Below are positions 1 to 5,219 of a stretch of 5,219 nucleotides of DNA, piece by piece. Under the pieces are notes generated by a model. That model saw only the letters and a program-made list of their open reading frames with translations. It searched no databases and was not told where the DNA came from. Source of the DNA: Ktedonobacteraceae bacterium (GTDB taxonomy: Bacteria > Chloroflexota > Ktedonobacteria > Ktedonobacterales > Ktedonobacteraceae); the NCBI GenBank assembly GCA_014896635.1, contig JADBKA010000297.1, positions 1 to 5,219 on the forward strand, read 5' to 3'. A program made the position numbers and the translations under genes. Positions within the stretch are counted from its first letter, which is position 1. Every line of letters begins with the position of its first letter.

Positions 1-15
1 TTTCAGCATGAGCGT

Positions 16-23
16 AAAGGAGG
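16..23 (+). promoter_or_regulatory. Strong Shine-Dalgarno of the ABC permease gene
   Basis: AAAGGAGG lies nine bases before the ATG at 33. It is a near-complete match to the anti-Shine-Dalgarno sequence at good spacing, and it fixes the permease start. A TGA at 9-11, in the same frame, would suit the end of an upstream cistron, so this site probably serves a downstream gene within an operon. Confidence 0.85.
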
Positions 24-32
24 AAAGGAATC

Positions 33-1484
33 ATGGCGAAAGAAACGCTCGCAAAGCAGGAACGGGAAGCTCCGACACAGGTCCAGAGCGCCATCACCAG
101 CAGGTCGAACGGCGGACTCGATGCGCAGACGCTGCGCAACATCGGCCTGATCATCCAGCGCGAGTTTAAGAATCGTGTCGAACGGCCCAGTTTTATGATC
201 GGGACCGTCATCATGCTTGTATTGATCATCATTGGCATCAGCCTGCCAACGATCATCTCATACTTTGCGGCCTCCTCAAACGCTCAGACAAAGCTCGCCA
301 TCGTCAATAATGCCGGCCCCGTTGCGGGCCTGAACGGAGATGCGCTGACCGGCTACTTCAATGCAAATCTTAACGGAACTGCCGTCCCTCAGACGGGATC
401 ACCCGCCCCGGCACAGGCACAGCAACCGTCGGAACAGCCGCGCTTTGTCATCACCGCCGGCGCTCCTGGTGACATCCCCACGCTGCAAAAGCAGGTCAGA
501 AGTGGCAGCCTGAGCATGCTGCTGGTGCTTGAGCGGGCTGAGAACAGGGATGTGCGCTTTATCACCTACACTGCTTCTAGTAACAGGATGGATACAACCA
601 CGTCTCAGTTACAGGCAATCGCAGGCCAGTTGAGCCAGCTCGATAAAGCCTCGCGTCTGGGTTTAACGCCGGAGCAGACGCGCAGCCTGTTTGCATCGCC
701 AGACTTCAGAGTCGTGCATACCGCCCCTACCCAGGATACGCGCTCAGAGGGTGAGCGCATTGTCGGGTACTTTCTTGGCATGGCCGGTGTTATCCTCATC
801 TTTATGGCGATCTTTCTCTATGGAGTGAGCGTCGCTCAGGGAGTCGCTGAGGAGAAGGGCCACCGCATCATGGAGATCCTGGTAAATGCGGCAACCCCCT
901 TCCAGCTCATGACCGGCAAAATCATTGGCATTGGCGCGGCAGGTCTGCTCCAGATGACGCTGCTAGTCATCGCCGGCATTGGCGCTTTGCTGGTGCAAGC
1001 GCCGTTGAGCACCGCGCTGCTCAGCAGCAGAGGTGGCGGCTTTAGCCTGACGATGAGCAGTGCAACGCTCACCATGATCCTGCTGGTGCTGGTCTACTTC
1101 CTGCTCGGCTACCTGCTGTTCTCGACGCTTTTCGCAGCGGCAGGCGCGATGGTGAGCCGACAGGAAGAGGTACAGAATACGATACAGCCCCTCACCTGGC
1201 TGTTTATGATCGGCTATATGGCGAGTTTCTTCGGCCCGGCCGTGGGCGAGGCGACGTGGATCAAGGTAATGTCACTAGTTCCTTTCTGGACGCCGACGAT
1301 GATGCTCATGCGCCTGGCGACTGGCACGGTTGCCTGGTGGGAGATTGCGCTGAGCGTTGTCCTCATGCTTGTTGCCTCGTTTTTCTGCGCGCTGCTGGCT
1401 GCCCGTATCTACCGCTTCGGCATTTTGATGTACGGACAGAAGCTGAAGTTCTCTCAGTTTTTCAAGCTGGCGCGTGCGCAATAA
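33..1484 (+). CDS. ABC-2 type exporter permease, NatB-like (483 aa)
   Basis: Membrane subunit of an ABC exporter of the ABC-2/NatB type (COG1668-like), which would pair with a separate ATPase. A cytoplasmic N-terminus (about residues 1-52) leads to a first membrane segment (about 54-79, rich in I, L and V). A large extracytoplasmic domain follows (about 80-240), then a five-helix C-terminal bundle at about 243-267, 293-321, 344-371, 386-403 and 434-457. The family hallmark after the second helix is clear: AEEKGHRIMEIL at 272-283, then TPFQLMTGKIIGIG at 288-301, the likely coupling region to the ATPase. LVPFWTPTMMLMR at 415-427 and the C-terminal YGQKLKF also fit. The extracytoplasmic domain contains a Pro/Ala/Gln-rich stretch (about 123-136) that looks like a flexible linker. 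The start is set by the strong Shine-Dalgarno; the stop is TAA. No ATPase lies in the window; I expect it just upstream. Substrate cannot be inferred: the Na+ efflux role of Bacillus NatAB should not be transferred on this evidence. Family confidence is high, function unknown. Confidence 0.88.
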   Translation: MAKETLAKQEREAPTQVQSAITSRSNGGLDAQTLRNIGLIIQREFKNRVERPSFMIGTVIMLVLIIIGISLPTIISYFAASSNAQTKLAIVNNAGPVAGLNGDALTGYFNANLNGTAVPQTGSPAPAQAQQPSEQPRFVITAGAPGDIPTLQKQVRSGSLSMLLVLERAENRDVRFITYTASSNRMDTTTSQLQAIAGQLSQLDKASRLGLTPEQTRSLFASPDFRVVHTAPTQDTRSEGERIVGYFLGMAGVILIFMAIFLYGVSVAQGVAEEKGHRIMEILVNAATPFQLMTGKIIGIGAAGLLQMTLLVIAGIGALLVQAPLSTALLSSRGGGFSLTMSSATLTMILLVLVYFLLGYLLFSTLFAAAGAMVSRQEEVQNTIQPLTWLFMIGYMASFFGPAVGEATWIKVMSLVPFWTPTMMLMRLATGTVAWWEIALSVVLMLVASFFCALLAARIYRFGILMYGQKLKFSQFFKLARAQ

Positions 1485-1511
1485 GCCGGATCTAAAAGCG
1501 AGGCGGGAACA

Positions 1512-1529
1512 CCAGAGACTCCAGAGACT
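1512..1529. repeat. Perfect 9-bp tandem duplication at the nagZ stop
   Basis: CCAGAGACT occurs twice back to back (1512-1520 and 1521-1529). The second copy covers two bases of the nagZ stop codon (TAG on the minus strand, plus-strand 1528-1530). The repeat lies at the right edge of the 43-bp gap between the two convergent genes. It is in direct, not inverted, orientation, so it forms no hairpin. A slippage duplication is the simplest explanation. Confidence 0.7.
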
Positions 1530-3183
1530 AGCAGGGATGACTGTTCTCACTTGCAAGGGTGATCGGCAGGCGTCCCTGCGCCTGTGCTTCGCCGAAAATA
1601 ACACGTACTGCCGCTTCCAGAGCCGGCGCCGTGAATTCGTAAGTTGCCAGGCAGGTACGCACTTGTGGAAAGGCCAGCAGGTCGTAAGGATCGTATGCTG
1701 CAACGACAATCAGAAGGCGACCGGTCTCTTGCAGGCGCCTGACCATCGCGCCCTGCTCCTGATGGAGATAGGCATTGACTGTCACAACAATGATGGCATC
1801 ACTCTCAGTCGCGACCTGCTCTAATTGCCGCAACTCGTCCTGAGAAGGATCGGCAGCCAGGGGGAAGACGCTGAGAGCGGCATGCCTTTGCTGCGTGGCC
1901 TGACTCATTGCTCTGAACGGGATGGCGCGATCAATAACACGCGTCTGTGAGCGCGGCTGGGCCATGACCAGTAACAGGCGCTGCTCTGGCGTGAGGCGCA
2001 GCGGTATTCTTCCCTCATCATTCTTTATGAGCGTGGTGGAGCGGGCATATGCCTGCCTGCTCAACTGCTGGTGGGCTTCGCACCTGATCACCGCTGTGTT
2101 GATAGTCGGATGCACGTCTTCCCATCTCAGCAGGCGCGCTTTCAGTCGCAGGATACGCTCTGCCGCCTGCTGCACGATGGCAGGCAGCAGTTCGCCGGTT
2201 GCAAGCGCGTTCTTGATGGCGGTGATGCTGCCCTGCTGGCGAGCATAGTGATGCGAGATCAGCACCTGGTCTATGCCCGCCTGTAGTGCCATGACGCTTG
2301 CTCTCTCGGTGCCAATGGTGCGCGTCACGGCCTGCATTTCCATGCAATCTGACGTGATGACGCCTGTGAAACCCAGGCGTTCGCGCAGCAGGTGGCGTAC
2401 AATCTCCGGTGAGATGGTAGCCGGCAGGTTCTGCTGTGACATCAGGCGTGGCAAATACTGGTGAGCAATCATGACGCTCTCGGCTCCTGCTGCAATGCCG
2501 GCCTTGAATGGTGGCAGTTCGATGGACTCAAGGCGCTCCAGGTCGTAGGGGATGACAGGCAGCGCCAGGTGGGAATCGACGGTGGTATCGCCGTGACCGG
2601 GAAAGTGTTTGAGGGTGGAGATGATTCCGGCGGACTGATGGCCCTGCACGGCGGCGGTGACCAGCCGCGCGACCTGCTGCGGATCTTCGCCGAAAGAGCG
2701 CACGCCGATCACAGGATTGGCGGGATTGTTATTGACATCGGCTACCGGAGCCAGGTTCATCGTGATGCCCATTGCGCGCAGTTCGCGTCCGGTGGCCTGT
2801 GCGATCTTGTAGGTGATTTCCTCAGAGTTGATGGCTCCCTGGGCCATATTGCCCGGAAAGACCGTCATTTCCTCTCCCAGGCGGCTTACAACGCCGTTCT
2901 CCTGGTCGATTGAGATCAGCAGTGGAAAGCGATGTCCAGCTTCCCTGGCGGCCATTTGTAGATGATAGGTGAGTTCACGTACCTGCTGCGGATTCTGGAC
3001 ATTGCGCGTGAACAGAATGACGCTACCAACATGATATTTTTGAATGAGTTCGATAACTTCAGAGGAAGGCGTTGTTCCCTCGAAGCCAACGGAGATCACC
3101 TGGCCGATCTGTTGATCCAGGCTTATGCCGTCTGCGAGGTCTGTTGCGGCCTCTGCTCCGATGAGGTGCTCTCTGTTCTGCAT
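1528..3183 (-). CDS. nagZ: Beta-N-acetylglucosaminidase NagZ, GH3, two-domain (551 aa)
   Basis: Glycoside hydrolase family 3 enzyme predicted to release GlcNAc from GlcNAc-(anhydro)MurNAc muropeptides during peptidoglycan recycling. The N-terminal TIM-barrel domain spans about residues 20-350: substrate-site SIDQENG at 91-97, MNLAPVADVN at 142-151, and the signature KHFPGHGDTTVDSH at 192-205. By analogy with Bacillus subtilis NagZ, D203 and H205 form the Asp-His catalytic dyad. D279 in ITSDCMEMQ is the predicted nucleophile; the usual NagZ form is closer to SDDLSM, so this is a variant context. A second domain (about 375-551) begins with STTLIKNDEGRIPL (382-395), the usual opening of the GH3 C-terminal alpha/beta sandwich. 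Single-domain proteobacterial NagZ (about 340 aa) lacks it. No signal peptide or lipobox is visible, unlike the exported B. subtilis protein, so a cytoplasmic location is inferred. The ATG has AAAGG seven bases upstream. It is the last of three co-directional recycling genes, 36 bp after murQ. Exact specificity, or activity as a phosphorylase as reported for some GH3 N-acetylglucosaminidases, cannot be decided from sequence. Confidence 0.9.
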   Translation of the reverse strand: MQNREHLIGAEAATDLADGISLDQQIGQVISVGFEGTTPSSEVIELIQKYHVGSVILFTRNVQNPQQVRELTYHLQMAAREAGHRFPLLISIDQENGVVSRLGEEMTVFPGNMAQGAINSEEITYKIAQATGRELRAMGITMNLAPVADVNNNPANPVIGVRSFGEDPQQVARLVTAAVQGHQSAGIISTLKHFPGHGDTTVDSHLALPVIPYDLERLESIELPPFKAGIAAGAESVMIAHQYLPRLMSQQNLPATISPEIVRHLLRERLGFTGVITSDCMEMQAVTRTIGTERASVMALQAGIDQVLISHHYARQQGSITAIKNALATGELLPAIVQQAAERILRLKARLLRWEDVHPTINTAVIRCEAHQQLSRQAYARSTTLIKNDEGRIPLRLTPEQRLLLVMAQPRSQTRVIDRAIPFRAMSQATQQRHAALSVFPLAADPSQDELRQLEQVATESDAIIVVTVNAYLHQEQGAMVRRLQETGRLLIVVAAYDPYDLLAFPQVRTCLATYEFTAPALEAAVRVIFGEAQAQGRLPITLASENSHPC

Positions 3184-3190
3184 TGCTCAG

Positions 3191-3196
3191 CCTTTC
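3191..3196 (-). promoter_or_regulatory. Shine-Dalgarno of nagZ
   Basis: The minus strand reads GAAAGG here, seven bases before the nagZ ATG (3181-3183). It is a moderate match at normal spacing and supports that start. It lies inside the 36-bp gap after murQ, where I find no convincing promoter, so nagZ is probably translated from the shared transcript. Confidence 0.6.
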
Positions 3197-3219
3197 ATTT
3201 TGCTCTTAATGAACACTCT

Positions 3220-4161
3220 TTATTTTCTCTGTTCCAGCGCTTCCAGGGCGGCACGCAGGATTCCATGATACCTGGCAAGCTGTTCCCTGGCAGTCTCTGC
3301 TGTCACGTGACAGCGGCCCATCATAATGGCGGTTTTCGTTTCTCCTCCTGCTGCTTGTAGCAGAGCTTCGGCCTGAGCCTCATCCAGACCAGTGAGTTGC
3401 CGCACGATGTTTATCGCACGCTGGCGCAGTTTGTGATTGGTGGCTCGTACATCGACCATCAAATTGCCGTAGGTTTTGCCGAGAAGAATCATGCTGCCGG
3501 TACTGAGCATATTGAGGACCATTTTCTGGGCGGTGCCAGCTTTCAGGCGCGTTGAGCCTGAGATGACTTCCGGTCCCACCTGCGGCGCAATCATGATATC
3601 GACGGCCTGCTCAAGTGGTGTTCCTGCATTACAGGCCAGGCCGACGGTCAGCGAACCGCAGGCTCTGGCATGGGCAAGAGCACCGAGCACATAAGGAGTA
3701 CGCCCACTGGCAGTCAGGCCAACGACGCTGTCTTTCTCAGAAAGAGCCAGGGCGACTGCATCGGCCTGACCTGCTTCAAAGCTATCTTCCATGTCTTCTA
3801 TGGCATTGGTGAGTGCCTGCGGGCCACCTGCGACGATGCCAATGACCAGTTCAGGCACAACGCCGAAGGTCGGGGGACACTCCGAGGCATCGAGTACGCC
3901 CAGGCGGCCTGATGTTCCTGCTCCCATGTAGATGAGTCGTCCACCACGCCGCATCCGTTCGGCAATACCTTCAACGGCCCTGGCGATCTGCGCTAATTCT
4001 CGTGAAACTGCGTGGGCAACTTTTGTATCTTCTGCATTCATGATATGCACGATCTCAAGTGGACTCATGCGATCAATTTTCGCACTGGCAGGATTTACCT
4101 GTTCGGTCGGAAGTGTATTGAGAGATGGCTCCGGTAGAAATCCTGTTCGTTCTTCATTCAT
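3220..4161 (-). CDS. murQ: N-acetylmuramic acid 6-phosphate etherase MurQ (313 aa)
   Basis: Cytoplasmic etherase that converts MurNAc-6-phosphate to GlcNAc-6-phosphate and D-lactate, linking muramic acid recycling to amino-sugar metabolism. The N-terminal family block is present: TEQVNP at 19-24, MSPLEIVHIMNAED at 32-45. The SIS (sugar isomerase) domain follows, with GAGTSGRLGVLDASE at 80-94, then CPPTFG. E94 matches the catalytic acid (E83 in E. coli) and E125 in IEDMED matches the second catalytic glutamate (E114 in E. coli); the 31-residue spacing is the same. Phosphosugar-binding segments are SGRTPYV (152-158) and SGSTRLKAGTAQKM (201-214). NHKLRQRA at 242-249 leads into the small helical UBA-like C-terminal domain. 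Length is slightly above the family's usual 300 because of a short N-terminal extension. The ATG is preceded by AAAGGGA, but about 14 bases away, which is long; no nearer in-frame start fits better. It sits between anmK, which makes its substrate, and nagZ. The catalytic set looks intact. The related glucokinase regulatory protein family is an unlikely alternative given the bacterial context. Confidence 0.96.
   Translation of the reverse strand: MNEERTGFLPEPSLNTLPTEQVNPASAKIDRMSPLEIVHIMNAEDTKVAHAVSRELAQIARAVEGIAERMRRGGRLIYMGAGTSGRLGVLDASECPPTFGVVPELVIGIVAGGPQALTNAIEDMEDSFEAGQADAVALALSEKDSVVGLTASGRTPYVLGALAHARACGSLTVGLACNAGTPLEQAVDIMIAPQVGPEVISGSTRLKAGTAQKMVLNMLSTGSMILLGKTYGNLMVDVRATNHKLRQRAINIVRQLTGLDEAQAEALLQAAGGETKTAIMMGRCHVTAETAREQLARYHGILRAALEALEQRK
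3299..3314. repeat. Perfect 16-bp palindrome inside murQ
   Basis: GCTGTCACGTGACAGC is identical to its own reverse complement with no spacer and has a CACGTG core. It lies in the 3' part of murQ, over the codons for R-C-H-V-T-A near residues 283-288. It has the shape of a dimeric-regulator site, but its place well inside a coding region makes chance or codon constraint at least as likely. Confidence 0.5.
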
Positions 4162-4175
4162 GCTGTTTGTTTTTT

Positions 4176-4182
4176 CCCTTTG
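4176..4182 (-). promoter_or_regulatory. Probable Shine-Dalgarno of murQ, long spacing
   Basis: The minus strand reads CAAAGGG here, and it is the nearest purine-rich match before the murQ ATG at 4159-4161. The spacing of about 14 bases is longer than usual, and the intervening stretch is A-rich, so initiation may be moderate. Confidence 0.4.
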
Positions 4183-4204
4183 TTATATTTTTCCCTGGCT
4201 TCTC

Positions 4205-4227
4205 CACTCCTGGTTAATACACTCCTG
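4205..4227. repeat. Direct repeat CACTCCTG, 15-bp period, upstream of murQ
   Basis: CACTCCTG occurs at 4205-4212 and again at 4220-4227. On the minus strand these read CAGGAGTG, so the anmK-murQ gap holds two AGGAG cores that are not placed to serve any visible start. The second copy overlaps the left arm of the hairpin at 4222-4242. Function is unknown and could be nil. Confidence 0.4.
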
Positions 4228-4242
4228 AGAGCATATCAGGAG
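4222..4242 (-). other. Hairpin at the anmK stop codon
   Basis: CTCCTGA (4222-4228) and TCAGGAG (4236-4242) form a perfect 7-bp stem around a 7-base loop. The right arm includes the anmK stop codon (TGA on the minus strand, 4236-4238). In the transcript the structure would lie at the anmK/murQ junction. It is not followed by a run of U, so it does not look like an intrinsic terminator. It might affect mRNA stability or the relative output of the two genes; this is inference. Confidence 0.4.
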
Positions 4243-5219
4243 AGAAGGCGCAGCCGCCGGATCTGGCGCTGCTGCCTGGAAAGCTCATTGCTTGCTTGCC
4301 GTAGCAGCGCCCGGTAGTTTGCGCCGGGGGTGATCTTACCCAGGACAGCGGGTTGAGCGGCGCCGGTGCAGCGTGGGAGACTGGCGGGTCTGCCGTGAAT
4401 TGCTTCGTGACCGAGCAGAGCAAAGGTCACCGCCTCTTTGGCGTTGGCCGGAAGTCCAATTGTCTCCAGGCGCAGCACCGCTGTCCCCGGCAGGGCTGCT
4501 TGTAGTCGCTGCATGAGCAGGGGATTGAAGCTTCCCCCACCGCTGACGAACACTTCGTCAATATGTGGCGGTCCAAACGCTCTATAAGCAGCGGCAATAC
4601 TTTCGACGGTCAGCGCGGTCAGTGTTGCCATGATATCGTGTGGTGGCAGGCCGCGCTCCTGTCCCTGGGCGATCAGGTCGGCGGCAAAGGCGTCGCCGAA
4701 CAGCTCGCGCCCGGTCGTTTTAGGTGGCTCGCGTTTGAAATAAGGAAGCGCGAGTGCTTCCGCCAGCAGCGCCTCGTCCACCCTGCCGGCGCGTGCCAGG
4801 GTGCTGTCACGATCGTAGGACAGAGCACCTTGAGAGAAATAGCGCGCACCATAGTCGATCAGAACGTTGCCCGGCCCGGTATCGAAGGCGTACGCGCCAT
4901 CCGGGCCAGCTCCTGCTGGCAAGAAGGTGACGTTGCCGATGCCGCCGATGTTCTGCAATGCGCGCGTGCGCGTCTCGTCGCTAAACAGCAGCGCGTCCAG
5001 GAACGAGGTGAGCGGCGCTCCCTGGCCGCCGGCGGCCATATCGGCGACACGAAAATCGGCAACGACCGTGCATCCTGTGCGATGAGCGATCACGGCAGGT
5101 TCGCCTATTTGCAGAGTAGACAGGATGCGCCCTGGTTCAACGAGATGAAAAATCGTCTGCCCATGCGAGGCCACAAGATCAATACTTGCCGGCGCTCTCC
5201 CCTCGTCCTCAAGGACCGA
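4236..5219 (-). CDS. anmK: Anhydro-N-acetylmuramic acid kinase AnmK, 5' end beyond window
   Basis: Cytoplasmic kinase that uses ATP to cleave the 1,6-anhydro ring of anhydro-MurNAc and phosphorylate O6, giving MurNAc-6-phosphate, the substrate of the neighbouring MurQ. The frame stays open to the window edge, giving 327 visible residues. The GTG at 5172-5174 is not the start: residues upstream read SIDLV and run straight into the family block ASHGQTIFH. Further hallmarks, in order, are [37 protein letters not shown] (its Asp codon at 4881-4883 is the predicted catalytic base, matching E. coli D182), [17 protein letters not shown] and [10 protein letters not shown]. These belong to the ASKHA-type sugar kinase fold. 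By comparison with E. coli AnmK (369 aa), about 70-75 N-terminal residues are missing, including the first ATP-binding GTS-DG-D motif. The C-terminus carries a short Gln/Arg-rich tail that I do not recall from E. coli. It is the first of the three recycling genes seen here, 74 bp ahead of murQ. Any operon promoter lies outside the window. Confidence 0.95.
   Translation of the reverse strand, partial: SVLEDEGRAPASIDLVASHGQTIFHLVEPGRILSTLQIGEPAVIAHRTGCTVVADFRVADMAAGGQGAPLTSFLDALLFSDETRTRALQNIGGIGNVTFLPAGAGPDGAYAFDTGPGNVLIDYGARYFSQGALSYDRDSTLARAGRVDEALLAEALALPYFKREPPKTTGRELFGDAFAADLIAQGQERGLPPHDIMATLTALTVESIAAAYRAFGPPHIDEVFVSGGGSFNPLLMQRLQAALPGTAVLRLETIGLPANAKEAVTFALLGHEAIHGRPASLPRCTGAAQPAVLGKITPGANYRALLRQASNELSRQQRQIRRLRLLS

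Noticed and set aside
1..11. Possible last codons of an upstream ATPase gene ending at TGA 9-11
   Set aside because: The stop is in a plausible place before a strong Shine-Dalgarno, but three codons cannot identify a gene. The expectation of an ABC ATPase rests only on family context.
1485..1567. Possible inverted repeat between GCCGGATC (1485) and GATCGGC (1561)
   Set aside because: The arms do not match exactly, the spacing is about 70 bases, and one arm is inside nagZ. It is not a credible terminator.
1275..1709. 144-codon minus-strand open frame spanning the end of the permease and the 3' part of nagZ
   Set aside because: It overlaps two well-supported genes, is rich in Arg and Cys, and shows no domain. 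It is a shadow frame.
1474..1824. 116-codon plus-strand open frame across the convergent gap
   Set aside because: It begins inside the permease 3' end and runs antisense to the nagZ C-terminal domain. No ribosome-binding site or protein-like features support it.
2044..2053. 10-bp palindrome GGCATATGCC inside nagZ
   Set aside because: Several 10-bp palindromes are expected by chance in 5 kb, and this one is within coding sequence.
2461..2913. 150-codon plus-strand open frame antisense to nagZ
   Set aside because: It lies wholly within the conserved catalytic region of nagZ, has no recognisable domain, and is Gly/Asp/His-rich as expected from the reverse of a conserved GC-rich gene.
4182..4187. 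TATAAC on the minus strand as a -10 box for an internal murQ promoter
   Set aside because: The position about 17 bases upstream has no -35-like sequence, and the region is simply A/T-rich. The operon arrangement explains expression without it.

Overview
The window carries three adjacent minus-strand genes for recycling the cell-wall sugar N-acetylmuramic acid, and one plus-strand ABC-transporter membrane subunit that converges on them. GC content looks moderately high (upper 50s percent by eye). There are no rRNA, tRNA, IS, CRISPR or phage signatures, and coding density is high. The organism is clearly bacterial. Base composition, the ABC permease style and the Firmicutes/Chloroflexota-like MurQ and NagZ sequences make me lean weakly towards a Chloroflexota (Ktedonobacteria-like) lineage; this is an inference from memory, not a demonstrated assignment.

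Layout. Positions 1-32 hold a strong Shine-Dalgarno and probably the last codons of an unseen upstream gene. Positions 33-1484 (+) encode a NatB-type ABC-2 exporter permease, whose ATPase partner is presumably upstream. A 43-bp convergent gap (1485-1527) follows, with a 9-bp tandem duplication at its right edge. Then come three genes on the minus strand, transcribed right to left: anmK (4236 to beyond 5219, 5' end missing), murQ (3220-4161) and nagZ (1528-3183). Their gaps are 74 bp and 36 bp, consistent with one operon. No stretch longer than 300 bases lacks a gene.

How the genes work together. NagZ removes GlcNAc from GlcNAc-(anhydro)MurNAc muropeptides. AnmK opens and phosphorylates 1,6-anhydro-MurNAc to MurNAc-6-phosphate. 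MurQ cleaves the lactyl ether of MurNAc-6-phosphate to give GlcNAc-6-phosphate and D-lactate. NagZ shows no signal peptide, so all three steps probably occur in the cytoplasm after muropeptide uptake by a transporter not visible here. The ABC permease is convergent and has no evident link to this pathway.

Novelty. All four genes belong to known families and I see no undescribed system. The points worth a second look are the compact anmK-murQ-nagZ cassette, the cytoplasmic two-domain NagZ, the hairpin and repeats around the anmK stop codon, and a 16-bp perfect palindrome inside murQ.
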